DNA from: Bretschneidera sinensis | Taxonomy: Eukaryota > Streptophyta > Magnoliopsida > Brassicales > Akaniaceae | Assembly: GCA_023935145.1 (NCBI GenBank) | Contig: CM043697.1 | Coordinates: 50,032,001-50,096,000, forward strand | Reading direction: 5' to 3' | DNA length: 64,000 nucleotides | In this document: positions 42,721 to 54,671 of the stretch, one piece after another | How the letters are laid out: each line of letters starts with the position of its first letter | Numbering within the stretch: position 1 is the stretch's first letter | Translations under genes and position numbers: made by a program | Notes under the pieces: generated by a model | What the model saw: only the letters and a program-made list of their open reading frames with translations | What the model was told of the DNA's origin: nothing | Database searches by the model: none

Positions 42721-44154
42721 TGATGAGAGTCATAAAATGCATCTTAACAGTACTTAATTGTTATCATTTTAGGGTTGATCTAGGTTTTAATTGCACTTTT
42801 ATATGTTAACAACTCTAAAGTATCATTCTTGGATCATTGATCTATTTCGGTGCATTTTCAGGTACTTTAAGCTTAAAAGAGGATGAAAGTTATCATTGCT
42901 TGAGACACAAAGACTCGAGGCATACTGGAGTGAATGAATGCTTCCGGAAGGACAAGATGGAGGCCTTAAAAGAGCAACAGCTGCTACCCGCACTGGAAAG
43001 GAGTTTCACTAAATTGCCAGAATTGCCCGTACAGATCAATCATCTTTGCAAATTAAACTGTATTTATACAAAAAGAACCAGGAGATGAGCCATATATGAT
43101 TAGAAAGATCCGGAAGTCTATTTTCTGGAAAATTTTACAGTTCATAAAAATGATTTTTCTAGAGAAAGTTATGGCAGTTTAAGTAGACAAAGGTCAGGCT
43201 GTGTGGGTTGTGCGGGATTTCAGCGTGAAGGGCATATGAAGGCTTAAATTTTGGTTGGAAACACATTTCTATATCCTACATCCCACATCAGATTGGAAAC
43301 ACATTGCACTCATGGTATTTCCCTATAAAAGGCTTACTCCACTTCAGCTTTCAGGATCAGAGAATCTAGGATCATCTGAGATCATTAGAAAGTGAATCCA
43401 GATGGCCTTTAAAAGTAGTCCAGAGGGCCCTTAGGAGGAAAATTAGAGGTTGGAGATGATCATTGAGAGGCCCGAGACAGCTCGAGGACGCATGAGCCCC
43501 ATGACCGGCTAGTCTCCAAGCAAGGCGAAGGGATGAATCCCTAGGTGTAGTTATTCTTATTTTCCTTTATTTGATTCAGTTGTAGTTTGGTATTATTTTT
43601 ATTAAACATTGTTATGTTTTATTCTTTAATTTAATTAGTAGATTTCTTATTAGTCTGGTGATTGCATGCTTCTTTTCTATATAAGTCTAGTTATGCTCTT
43701 CTTATGTGTATTTGTTTGAGTGTGATTGAGTCCGGTAGATCTCTTTTATAGATTTGTCCATTGCTGTGGTATTGTCATTTAGATATATCACTGTCTCTTG
43801 ATAATGTATAAGTTAGGTCATATGTGCTTGAAAGTAAAGAGTAATTCATATCAGTTATATTAGGGCTTATATATGTGCTTTAATTGAATATTTTTCGATT
43901 GCCTGTTTGGGATGTGAAACTTGCAATCGAGATAAAAACAATTGAATCAATTTAGGATTAGGGCAACGAACCTAGGGAGGATTCTTGGAACCTTGTTGTT
44001 TCTCCATCATAAATCTATTTACACAATTTCCTTCACACTATTTTCACACAATTCAGATTCTTTCAATCAATCTTTTATAGTTAACTTGTTTCCTTAAGGA
44101 ATCGACACCCCAAAGCTGTGCTACAACTATTGCGTTACACTTTGGGCGTAATCA
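42721..44154 (+). repeat. 3' LTR of element A
   Basis: 1,434 bp, closely similar to 37521-38995; shorter by small deletions near 43245 and 44075. Ends GGCGTAATCA. Confidence 0.92.
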
Positions 44155-44159
44155 AGGAG

Positions 44160-45100
44160 CCCTCATATTGTTTGTCAAGAAAAAATATGGGACAATGAGG
44201 TTATGTATTGATTATAGACAGTTGAATAAGATCACCATCAAGAATAGATCATTTACCTAGGATAGATGATTTATTCGAGCAGTTACAGAGAGCTAGGGTG
44301 TTTTCTAAGATAGTCTTGAGGTTAGGTTATCATCAATTAAAGATAAAGGAGAGGGACGTGCCTAAGATTGCTTTTAGGACACGTTATGGCCATCTTGGGT
44401 TCCTTGTGATGCCATTTGGGTTGACTAATGCTCCTGCAGAATTTATGGATCTAATGAATTAGGTGTTTAAACCATTCTTGGATAAATTTGTGATTGTGTT
44501 TATTGATGGTATTATGGTATATTCCAAGAACGAAAAGGAGCATATGCAACATTTAGAGATAGTGTTGGAAATTCTAAGGAAAGAGAAATTATATTCTGAG
44601 TGAAATATCTTTCTTGGAGCATGTTGTATTGAGAGAGGGAATAGCAGTTGACCCAAAAAAAAGTAGAAGCAGTGTAACTGAAATTAGAAGCTTTTTGGGG
44701 TTGTTTGGTTATTATAGGAGATTTATCCAAAAAATTTCTATGATTGTTAGACCATTGACTAGATTGACTATGAAGGAAATGAAGTTTAGGTGGTTAGAAG
44801 AATGTGAGAGGAGTTTCAAGCTGTTGAAAGAAAAATTGACTACTACCCCGGTATTAGTGCTTCCCTCTAGTGATGAAGAATTTGTGGTATATAGTGATGC
44901 ATCACATCAGGGGTTAGGGTGTGCGTTGATGTAACATGAGAGAGTTATAACTTTTGCATCTAGGCAATTGAAGAACAATGAGAAGAATTACTTGACCCAT
45001 GATTTAGAATTGACTGCCATAATTTTTCTCTGAAAATTTGGAAAAATCATTTGTATGGAGCTAATTGTGAAAATTTTACTAATCATAAAATTTTGACGCA
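44160..45100 (+). pseudogene. Reverse transcriptase and RNase H of element B, second part
   Basis: Resumes [20 protein letters not shown]. Several frameshifts follow. RT blocks are [38 protein letters not shown] and [20 protein letters not shown]. The catalytic motif reads FIDG at 44499-44510 instead of [YF]xDD, so one metal-binding Asp is lost. RNase H is open at 44614-44934 (RSFLGLFGYYRRFIQ, then VVYSDASHQGLGCALM), followed by degraded sequence with [24 protein letters not shown] remains. Confidence 0.88.
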
Positions 45101-45627
45101 TTTACCCGACCCAGAAAGAGTTGAATTTGAGGCATATGAGGTGGATGGAGTTGATTAGTGATTATGACTGTACAATTCATTATCATCCAAGATAGGCTAA
45201 TGTAGTAACTGATGCATTGAGTAAAAATGATAGAATTAAGAAAAATGAAGATATTGGGAGTCATAATACTAGCTTGATGATAGAATTAAGAAAAATAAGG
45301 ATGTAGTTGAGTGTCAATGATAAAGGAGTATTGATGGCAGATATGGTGGTATAATCTTCTATTATTGATTGTTTGTTATAGAGGCATGGTAGAGATGAAG
45401 GGATAAAGAAAATCAGACAAGAAGTATTGAGTGAAAAGCCAATTGAGTTTAGAATTAAAGAAGATGGTATGGTGGTATTGGGGCATAGAGTTTGTGTTCC
45501 TAATGATGTGGAGATGAGAAATAAGATGCTAAGGGATGCTCATGATTCTGTATATTTCATGCACCTAGGTAATAATAAGATGTACATGGGATTAAGACAG
45601 AATTATTGGTGGTCAGGGATGAAGAAG
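45101..45627 (+). pseudogene. RNase H end and zinc-binding start of integrase (element B)
   Basis: Degraded RNase H end (ANVVTDALSKN-like near 45200), then an open segment 45427-45627 reading HRVCVPNDVEMRNKMLRDAH, FMHLGNNKMYMGLRQNYWWSGMKK. This is the start of the H2C2 zinc domain of a Ty3 integrase. It stops where F is inserted (45628), before the Cys pair. Confidence 0.83.
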
Positions 45628-46407
45628 TGATGAGGACACAGCTAACAAATGGGAGGCGGATCCTATTCAAGTTCCAATTGGTCCAGTTACAAGGGCTCGA
45701 GCTAAAAGGTTCAAAGAAACTCTCAATGGGTTGATTCAACATGTTTGGGCTAAGAACCATCTTTGGGGGCCCAAGGATGATGTTATACGTGATCCACAAG
45801 GATGGGTTTCCATAATTCAAGCTTTGGAATAATCTAGCAACTCAAGATTGTGAATTAAAATCTTAGTTTCCCAAAATTGGAGACTTACTCATCAAGGAAA
45901 ATGGCTAGCTGCAATTTTTCTTATTACTTTTCTTAAAATGTTTCCTTATTAATTTAATTGCTGAATTGTGCGGCTTGCGTGCCAAGTTAGGTACTTTCCT
46001 TATTTGGATTTTAGGTTACCAGAATTCTAGTATGAAACCTATTCCTTAGTTTCCTTTTTCTAATTGGTTACGAATTCCTTAGTTTCCTTTTTCTAATTCG
46101 TTACGAATTCTCATGTATTTAAATAGCTATTGGCTTTTTGAAATAAGACAATTCAGATTTGATTCATACTTTTGGAGAGAAAATTCTCTTTGATTCTTTT
46201 AGAACTTCTGAACTTATTGGAGTTTTCGTGGCGTTCATCTTCGACTTATCAATCAATCCTTCCATAATTGATTGTGACATCTTCATTATACCAAGGTTCT
46301 TGCTTCAATATAAGCAACGGGTCACGGTCTCACATAAATCTGCTTCTAGATGATCTTGTAAGTCTCTTGATCCATCAATTTCTTAGTTCTTGGTGTAGAT
46401 CATATCA
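45628..46407 (+). repeat. 5' LTR of element F
   Basis: 780 bp, TGATGAGGACACAG...CATATCA. The first 67 codons (45629-45832) form an open frame continuing the polyprotein reading of the 3' copy. Confidence 0.88.
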
Positions 46408-46408
46408 G

Positions 46409-46422
46409 TTGGTATCAGAGCC
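46409..46422 (+). other. Primer binding site of element F (initiator tRNA-Met)
   Basis: TTGGTATCAGAGCC, 1 nt after the LTR end. Confidence 0.93.
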
Positions 46423-46879
46423 TTCTAGTTGCAAGTTTGCTTATCTTTTGATTTGATTCAAAAAAAAAGATGAAAAAAAAGAGGTGGAAATTCGAAAAAA
46501 AAAAAGAAGAAGAAGAAAGATCGAATTTCTACTTAAAAAAAAGTGTGATATTTAGATTTAATCCTTTCAATTCTTGTTTCAATTTCTCATCTTTGTTTTC
46601 CTTGTATTCTACCCTTTAAATCCGGATTTCTTTATGAGTTGTTGGTAAATTGTTGCTAGAAACTTTGATACTTGTTTGGTCAGTTTGATAAGAACCTATA
46701 GAGGATTATTACGAGTGGAAAAAGGCAAGAGTTGTGAGCACATAAGAGGGTAAAAGCCAATATGATTTTGTGTAAAAACACGAGAGAAATTAAGTGACTC
46801 ATTCTTTGAGTGAAACATGTGAGGGAGTGTGTGAGGTCTTTTTTGTTCGTTTTTTTCTAACTTTGTTTTTGCAGCAAAC

Positions 46880-48057
46880 ATGTCAGACAACAAGAACAAA
46901 AATAATTCCGAAGATACGTCGGGAGAGGTTGATCCGAAGTTACTTATAGATGCTTTAATGGGTGAGATGAGGAGAGTATTAAGAACGGAGATGGAACAGG
47001 TTCATGAGCGGATAGATCGGATAGAAAATGCACGTGTGAGACATCAACAAAACACTCCTAATGTGCGTAGGAGGGAGAGAGCTCAACCTAAGGAGCGAGA
47101 GTTGAAGATGAAGAGTATTATGGGAATGGGTTTGATGAAGAAGATGATCGGGAATCAGTTGTTAGCCATAGGAGATTTGGTGGTCAAGGTAGAGAAGCTA
47201 GGAATCGAGAAGATAATAACTTAGGTAGTATTAAGATGAAGATTCCATCGTTTCAATGCAAAAATGAACCTAAAGCTTACCTTGAGTGGGAGAAGATGAT
47301 AGAATTAGTATTTGATTGTCATAATTATTCTGAGCTTAAAAAGATTAAACTTGCGGCCATTGAATTTTTTGACTATGCGATTGTTTGGTGGGATCAACTA
47401 GGGTTAAACAGGAGGAGAAATAGAGAGCACCCAATAGAGACTTGGGAGGAGATGAAAACCATGATGAGGAAACGGTTTATTCCAAGCCATTACTACCGTG
47501 AGTTGTACCAAAAATTGCAGAGTCTTACACATGGTAGTCGGAGTGTGGAGGATTATTATAAAGAGATGGAAATAGCTATGATCCGAGCAAATATAGAGGA
47601 GGATCGAGAGGCTACTATGGCTAGGTTCTTGGCTGGTTTGAACCGAGAAATTGCTAACTCGGTGGAGTTGCATCATTATGTGGAGTTAGAAGATATGGTG
47701 CACATATCTGTCAAAATTGAGAACCAACTCAAGAGGAGGGGCAATAATACACGGTAAAACCCTAACTCGGGTTCATCTTGGAGGCCGAATTTCGTGAAGA
47801 AATAGGAGAAGCAAGTCACAGCCAAGCCCAAAACCGAGCAAAAGCAAGAAAGTACCAGCCATGGAAATCAAGGTAAAACTGATTCTTCCACCACTAGAAA
47901 TTGTGATATTAAGTGTTTTAAATGCCAAGGCAAGGGACACATAGCAAGCCAATGTCCGAACAAAAGAGTTATGGTATTGCGAGATAATGGTGAAATTGAA
48001 ACCGAGGGCGAAGAAGATACCGAATCTATGCCACCATTGTAGGATGCAAGTTATGAG
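46880..48057 (+). pseudogene. Gag of element F
   Basis: MSDNKNKNNSEDTSGEVDPK opens at 46880. A frameshift near 47100 leads into the gag domain in another frame (47236-47757): MKIPSFQCKNEPKAYLEWEK, VFDCHNYSELKKIKLAAIEF, WWDQLGLNRRRNREHPIETW, FIPSHYYRELYQKLQSL and MARFLAGLNREIANSVELHH. After a TAA comes a complete zinc knuckle, CFKCQGKGHIASQC (47914-47955), and an acidic linker ending at a TAG before MPPL. The start is 460 bp after the primer site. Confidence 0.9.
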
Positions 48058-48600
48058 GAATACACTGCCCAAGGAGAATTGTTAGTTGCAAGAAGAGCTC
48101 TAAGTGTGCAAATCAAAGAAGATGACGAAATGCAGCGAGAAAACATCTTTCATACTAGATGCCACATGAAAAACAAGGTATGTAGTGTGATTATTGATGT
48201 AGGTAGTTGTATTAACATTGCTAGCAGTTGTTGAGAAATTAAGGCTGCCAACAATTAAACATCCTCAGCCCTACAAGTTGCAATGGCTCGATGATAGTGG
48301 TGAAGTGAGGGTGAACAAACAGATGTTAGTTTCCTTCCGGATTGGAAAATATAAAGATGAAGTTTTGTGTGATGTAGTTCTGATGCAAGCTGGACACTTG
48401 TTACTAGGCTGACCATGGCAATTCGATCGGCATATTAAGCATGATGGATTCACCAACAAATTTTTATTTGTAAGCAATCAAAGAACAATCACTCTAGTTC
48501 CTTTGACACCAAAGCACGTTTATGAAGATCAAGTGAGGTTACAAAAAGAGAGTGAGCAAACGAAAAAGAGTGAGAAAAAAAGAACAAATGAAAATTAGAA
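48058..48600 (+). pseudogene. Protease of element F
   Basis: VCSVIIDVGSCINIASS carries the active-site region with DVG (48196-48204) where the family has DGG or DSG. A frameshift follows, then VVEKLRLPTIKHPQPYKLQW, VLCDVVLMQAGHLLLG and a TGA where related copies have an Arg codon (LLLG-stop-PWQFDR). A charged Lys/Glu-rich linker precedes RT. Confidence 0.82.
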
Positions 48601-48789
48601 AGAGAAAATGAGAGAGGCCGAAAAAATTAAGAGATAAAATAAGAGAGCTGATTCGACCATTGAGAGAAAAACAAATTTCTAAGCAAGGGTGAGTGAAAAA
48701 AAAAGTGATGTTTTTAAATCAGCCAATGATTGTACTTTTGTACAAAGAGGTGTTAAACACTAACCAATTTGACTCATCTTTGCCTAGTT

Positions 48790-50155
48790 CTATTATTTCT
48801 CTTTTGTAGGAGTTTGATGATATCTTTCCCGAGGAGATTCCACATGGCTTACCTCCTATTCGAGGAATTGAACATCAAATTGATTTTGTGCCCGGTGCTA
48901 CAATTCCAAACTGACCAGCCTATCGAAGCAATCTCGAGGAGACAAATGAGCTGCAAAGGCAGGTTAGTGAATTGATGGAAACGAGGTACGTAAGAGAAAG
49001 CATGAGTCCGTGAGCTGTTCCAGTGATTTTGGTTCCTAATAGGATGGGATATGGAGAATGTGCGTTGATTGCCGAGCAGTCAACCATATAATAGTAAAGT
49101 ATCGACATCCTATTCCTCGCTTAGATGATATGGTAGATGAACTGCACGGTGCTTGTGTATTTTCTAAAATTGATTTAGAAATTGGATATCATCAAATAAG
49201 AATGAAAGAGGGTGATGAATGGAAAACTGCTTTTAAAACAAAATATGGTTTATATGAGTGGTTAGTTATGCCATTTAGACTAACAAATGCACCAAGTACC
49301 TTCGTGAGATTAATAAACCATGTTTTGCGTGCTTTTATAGGCAGATTCATTGTTGTTTATTTTGATGATATTCTCATTTATAGTACAAACATAGATGATC
49401 ATGTTGTGTATTTAAAGTCAGTTTTGGATGTTCTTATAAAAGAGAAATTGTTTGCTAACTTGAAGAAGTGCACCTTTTGCACCGATAAGCTTGTGTTTCT
49501 TGGTTTTGTTGTGAGTGCACAAGGAATACAGGTTGATAAAGAGAAGATTTTTGTGATTAAAGAATGGCCAAGTCCCACGAGTGTAGGTCAAGTTCGTAGT
49601 TTTCATGGACTTGTTATATTTTACAAGAGGTTCGTGAAAGACTTTAGTAGTATTGCTGCACCGCTTACCAAAGTCATCAAGAAGAACGTTGGATTCAAAT
49701 GGGGAGACGAGCAAGAGAAGGCATTCCAATTGATCAAAGAAAAATTAACTCATGCTCCTTTACTTGCTTTGCCTAATTTTACTAAAACGTTTGAAATTGA
49801 ATGTGATGCTTCAGGTTTAGGTATCAGTGCAGTTCTTATACAAGGAGGAAGACCAATCGCATATTTCAGTGAGAAATTAAGTGGAGCAGCTTTAAACCAC
49901 CCTACTTATGATAAAGAATTTTATGCGTTGGTTCGAGCATTGGAAACATGGAAACACTATCTTTGGCCTAAGGAGTTCGTGATTCATACCGATCATGAGT
50001 CCTTGAAGCATTTAAAAGGTCAACATAAGTTGAGTAGGAGACATGTATGTTGGGTAGAATTCATCGAGACATTTCCATATGTCATTCGATGCAAGGTAAG
50101 GAAAACATCGTTGCAGATGCACTTTCTCAAAGGTAGGTATTACTTTCTACTCTAG
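48790..50155 (+). pseudogene. Reverse transcriptase and RNase H of element F
   Basis: The RT start (EFDDIFPEEIPHGLPPIRGI, VPNRMGY) has two TGA stops and a frameshift. From 49058 a long open frame covers [35 protein letters not shown] with the first catalytic Asp, [20 protein letters not shown] and an intact YFDD (49358-49369). The connection domain and RNase H follow ([54 protein letters not shown]), with the D, E and D residues in place. It shifts frame near 50090, where another frame reads [12 protein letters not shown]. Confidence 0.92.
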
Positions 50156-51162
50156 ATGTAAAATTACTTGGTTTTGAGTACATTAAAGAATTGTATCCTT
50201 CAAATAATGATTTGGGTGAAGAGTTTCGGGCTTGTGAGAAAAATGCAGTGGGTAAGTTCTTTAGGCATGAGGGTTTCTTATTTCGGGAGAATAAGTTATG
50301 TGTACCGAATTGCTCTTTGCGTGATTTGTTAGTAAGGGAATCCCATGGAGGAGGTTTAATGGGTCACTTTGGAGTTGCTAAGACCTTAGCCGTTTTACAA
50401 GAACACTTCTATTGGCCACACATGAAAAGAGATATTGAGAGAATTTGTGGTAGGTGTGTCACATGTAGGCAGGCAAAATCTTAAGTGCAACCCCATGGTT
50501 TATACACGCCACTGCCCATTCCTAGTGAGCCTTGGGTAGATATTTCGATGGACTTTGTGTTAGGTTTACCTAGGTCTAAATGTGGTAGAGATTCAATTTT
50601 TGTGGTTGTAGATAGATTTTCTAAGATGCCACATTTTATTCCATGTCACAAAACTGATAATGCCTCCAATGTTGCTAATTTGTTCTTTAGATATATTGTA
50701 AGATTACATGGTATGCCTAGAACAATAGTTTCAGATAGAGATGCTAAGTTCTTGAGTTACTTTTGGAAGACTTTATGGTGTAAGTTAGGGACTAAGCTAT
50801 TGTTTTCTACAACTTGTCATCCACAAACTGATGGTCAAACTGAAGTAGTGAATAGGACTTTGTCTACTTTGTTGAGGGCTATTATTAAACAGAACATCAA
50901 AACTTGGGAAGAGTGTTTACCACATATTGAGTTTGCTTATAATCGTAATGTTCATTCTGCTACTAAGTTTTCACCATTTGAAATTGTTTATGGTTTTAAT
51001 CCTTTAACTCCATTGGATTTAACGCCATTACCTATGTTTGAACGTGCTAACTTGGATGGAAAGAAAAAGGCTGAATTTGTTAAGCAGATACATGAGAAGG
51101 CAAGACTAAACATTGAGAGGAAAATGAAACAATATGCAAAACAAGCTAACAAAGGTCGCTGA
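50156..51162 (+). pseudogene. Integrase of element F, up to the E insertion
   Basis: One frame from 50191 with a single TAA (50482-50484). The H2C2 zinc domain is complete: [16 protein letters not shown] and [11 protein letters not shown]. The catalytic core keeps D, D and [54 protein letters not shown]. Then [20 protein letters not shown] and the helical region up to [11 protein letters not shown], where element E starts at 51163. The final residues are completed at 57825. All catalytic residues survive although the whole element is dead. Confidence 0.93.
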
Positions 51163-52101
51163 TGTTGTCCGTTTATCTACCTAAATAAATAAGCAAATAA
51201 TCGTACAGTTTTACTTGCAAGTGCACAAGGTCAATGGTAACATAGTGTGCAAGTGCGAGATCATTTCCATAGGGATTGGTGAATTTCGTTTTAGAATCAG
51301 TTTCTTTAATAAAAGAATTTCAAAATAATTGTTGAATGTGAATTAATAATAATGAGAACATAAGGCTTTGATATCCACCACTAGTCATACTTTTCCAATG
51401 ATTAATATGCCAATGCTCTAGTCTTACTATGAATACCTAATGGTTGTCAACCTAGGCATGGTATCTACTCCTTAAGCTACTGATTTCCCTAAGCAACGAG
51501 TTAGGCATGGTATCTACTCTAACTCTTTTCTTTCTTAAGGGATTCAACATGGTATCTACTGAGTTGTTCCTTAAGAGAGCATAGGACCTATGAAAATCGA
51601 CAACCACACAGGACCTAGGGTATGGTATCTACTCCCAGTTTCCCATGTTGATTAACCCAAGAATCCGGTGTGGATATCTTTTGTTACTAATGTCAGACCC
51701 AGGACTCGGTCATCCAAATTGATCTAGCTAACAAGTCCATACCACATGCACATATTGATCAAACATATACATATGAGGAATTTAAATAAACACAGACATT
51801 AATCAAGTTAAGCATCATAATCAAGGCTATTGCAAAGATAATTAAGGAATGTATATATGGGAAAGCATAACTAGGGCTTCAGTCGAGCCCTATTAAGAGT
51901 TAGTTACACATGTTGTCTAAGATAAGCATCATAACATAAACTAAATATAAAATATAAAACCCAAAGTTGCTTCTTTTTCTCCAAGACCCTATAAAAACAT
52001 GTGAAACACAGAAATGAAGTAAAACGGACTAAATTAACATAACTATGGACTTAACAAATGTAAATAAAGCGGCTTAAATATGAATATTTAAGCATTTATC
52101 A
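51163..52101 (-). repeat. 3' LTR of element E, with internal deletion
   Basis: 939 bp, against 1,327 bp for its partner. About 388 bp, corresponding to roughly 57300-57685, are missing near 51963 (AAAACCCAAAGTTGC), including the palindrome cluster and the TATA-like region. Confidence 0.9.
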
Positions 52102-52139
52102 TACCCCCAAACTTACATATTGCTAGTCCCTTAGCAATA
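52102..52139 (-). promoter_or_regulatory. Polypurine tract and pre-PPT hairpin of element E
   Basis: In element sense, TATTGCTA-AGGGAC-TAGCAATA (52118-52139), then TGTAAGTTTGGGGGTA. Confidence 0.85.
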
Positions 52140-53438
52140 CAAAACTAAAAACTAAAATGAAAAATAACGACACAGATAAATCCAATATTCATAGCGTCCA
52201 CAAAAGTTTAGGTCTCACACAAAACTATGATGCGCATTCATGAGCAAGCTTATCAAATATAAACACATCTTTGCAATGAATAAGAGTTTTGAATGCAAAT
52301 CACTTTCATGAGGCAGTTTAAGACATCACAAGTTTGACTTTAGTGTGTGGTGAACTAGCACATAAAAGATTAGGTTTCCAAATAATGCTAACGTGTAGTG
52401 TTTCGATGTCTTAAGATTCACCAAATTTCCTATTGGAACCAACAAAGATGGCATAGTTATTCTCTTTTTCTTTTTATTTGTGAGATTTTTGCCAAGTTTA
52501 GTTCCTTTAAGCTTTCTATTTGACTAATGTAGCGAGCATTTAGCCAATGACTCCCAAACCAGATGGTTTTAGGGCATTAGGTGTAAAGACACCCCTAAGG
52601 ACTTACTACCTCGAGTAAAAAAGGCTACGAAACTAATTGCTCTTAATGCTACCAATCAGAATTCTCACATTTTGACGTGATACTCACTGTTTACTGAGGC
52701 AAGAGGGCCAGTTACTCGGTGGAAAGTTTCTTTAATGAGAATTAGGAGCATTTTTTCCTTTTGAGCAATAACAAATTTTTTTTTCTATTTTCCTATGCCA
52801 AAGTGTTAATCTAACAGGTTATCTGGTTCACAGTCAAGCCAAAGAAACATACCAATTAAAATTACATGTCATACCCCACACAATTATGTGCTAATATGCT
52901 CGTGTTAGTTTAGGTCAAACTTATGAATCCTTAAATGCCTAAAAGTAAATGATTAAGGTTTAAAACTTAATTATTAGCCCATGTGTTCAAGGTTTTAAGC
53001 TCACTTATGAAGTCAGATCATGATGTTTTGTCTGGATCACCCAAAAATTTTAGAACAATATGAACATGCATTTATCTATATAAAAAAAACAAAAATTTGG
53101 GACATAATGGGTGTGTGTGAGTGTGTTCCCCATACCCCCAAACTTAAATTGCACATTGTCCTCAATGTGTGAATAGCATGGAAGGATTTGACTTGGGAAA
53201 TAGAGAACTATATGGCGGGCATAGCTCGTAGCACGCCCCTAAACTTTAACTGGATGCACTCACTTTGTCCTAGAAAAAGAAAAACAAACATAAAACCGGA
53301 AAACAAGGAATATTAATACGAAACAATAAATACTAACTATAAATTAAAGACAAAACGAAAAAGAAAAAAAAATAAAAATATGTTATGGAGTGTATCCCAA
53401 TAGTGCTAACTTTTACGTCTTCAGCCAGACGGGGTATC
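52140..53438 (-). other. Conserved non-coding 3' region of element E
   Basis: One copy of the two-hairpin motif (52553-52629), one GACGTGATACTCACTG...CAGTTACTCGG unit (52670-52725), and the post-coding motif (53377-53438). No genes. Confidence 0.7.
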
Positions 53439-53717
53439 GCTCTCACTACTGGTCTTTAGGTGGTGTAGTCGAAAAGGTACTGGTGACTATGAGTGCGAGA
53501 GACAGAAAGAGAGAATGCGATTGAGCGTATGGTGAGGGGAATGTGGAAGTGTGTTTATAGCTAACACGTGACTTTCTGCCCCACGTGCGGTCGATCGCAC
53601 TTGTGGCAGAAAGTGCGTACTTAGTGGCCTCAGTACCACTGATCTCAATAGAGGCGCTTGAGCTATATGTTTATCAAAGTCTGAATTGCTCAAGTGCGCT
53701 CTATTGCAGCTGCAACT
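53439..53717 (-). promoter_or_regulatory. Remnant of the C-type internal promoter in element E
   Basis: Minus-strand CACGTG (53565-53570), TATAAAC (53553-53559) and a CT-rich stretch (53487-53510), with GGTCGATCGCAC motifs upstream (53585-53612). The extra ORF found in C is missing here. No coding domain recognised in this stretch. Confidence 0.45.
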
Positions 53718-54629
53718 TTAGTCTTTTGGCAGGGAGTACTTAAAGCCCATTGCATGTGGCTCAAGTGCTCTTGGTGGTGCTACATAATCATCAAGACTCA
53801 ATTGTTCCATCTTATTCAAATGCAACTTTTTCGTATCACCCGGTCTTGGATGCATAGAATAGACTTCAGGGAGGTGCACAGTTTCAAAGATGTCATCAGT
53901 AATATCTTCAGATTCAGGCTTAACATCCGAACTAGTGAAGTTATGGGTAAGGGTGGCCTCCAATGGATCAGTGTGATGGACCTGGAAAACTTGCTCAACA
54001 ACACTTTGCATCATACATTCATTAAAACATTCATCATCTTGGGGTAATTTCAGTGCATCAAATATCTTAAATTCTATTGTCTCAAAATTTATCGTCATAC
54101 TTACAATACCTTTTTTCACATTAATGATTGTATCAGCAGTTCTCATAAAGAGTCTTCCAAAGATGATGGGCAGAGGTAATGGCATAGGGCATTCTTCCAT
54201 ATCTAACACAATGAAGTTGGCAGGCAAAATAAACTCACCTACTTTTACCAAGACATCCTTAAGTATACCTCTAGGTCTTTTGATGCTTCTATCTGTCAAT
54301 TGCAAAGTGATGGAGGTTGGTTGAAGCTCCCCCAAACCTAGCTTTTCAACTACTGTATATGGTAGCAAATTGACACTTGCTCCTAAATCCAATAGTGAAT
54401 GCTCAAAAAACTGGTCACCTATCATGCAAGGAATGGTAAAACTACCTGGATCTTGTAGCTTTGGTGGTAGTTTTCTTAATAATACCGCACTTACCTCTTC
54501 AGTTAGAGCCATTGTTTCATGCTCCTGAAACTTTCTTTTATTAGTGCAACAATCTTTTAAAAATTTAGCATAAACAGAAATTTTTTTAATTGTATCTAAT
54601 AAGGGAACGTTAATTTCTACTTTTCTCAA
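53718..54629 (-). pseudogene. Ty3 protease of element E with conserved tail
   Basis: A 303-codon open stretch in the gag frame. It covers the gag end (MRKVEINVPLLDTIKKISVY), LPPKLQDPGSFTIPCMIG, catalytic DLGAS (54375-54389), TDRSIKRPRGILKDVLVKVG, NFIVLDMEECPMPLPLPIIF and then GRLFMRTADT (the family usually has LGRPF, so Leu replaces Pro). The tail HHTDPLEATLTHNFTSSDVK, ESEDITDDIFE recurs in A and more weakly in C. The rest of pol is absent. Confidence 0.87.
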
Positions 54630-54671
54630 AGTTTCAAAAATATCAAATAATTTATCTTTCTTTACTAACTT

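Larger units (their letters stand above)
37521..44154 (+). mobile_element. Element A: gag-only non-autonomous Ty3 element
   Basis: LTRs 37521-38995 and 42721-44154 begin TGATGAGAGTCAT. Flanking target duplication is GGGAG (37516-37520) against AGGAG (44155-44159), one transition apart. It has a primer site TGGTGCCATTGTTGGGG, gag, a short gag-tail/protease-tail fusion, a 1.6 kb non-coding region, a hairpin and a polypurine tract. Protease core, RT, RNase H and integrase are absent. It interrupts element B within RT. Confidence 0.93.
33255..45627 (+). mobile_element. Element B: chromovirus-type Ty3 element, 5' LTR to integrase start, split by A
   Basis: 5' LTR 33255-35255, tRNA-Met-like primer site, gag, protease and the beginning of RT up to 37520. 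After element A, RT, RNase H and the zinc-binding start of integrase run from 44155 to 45627, where element F begins. The joined flanks restore the RT reading (SPWG then ALILFVKKK), which proves the two halves belong together. No 3' LTR was securely identified. Confidence 0.9.
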
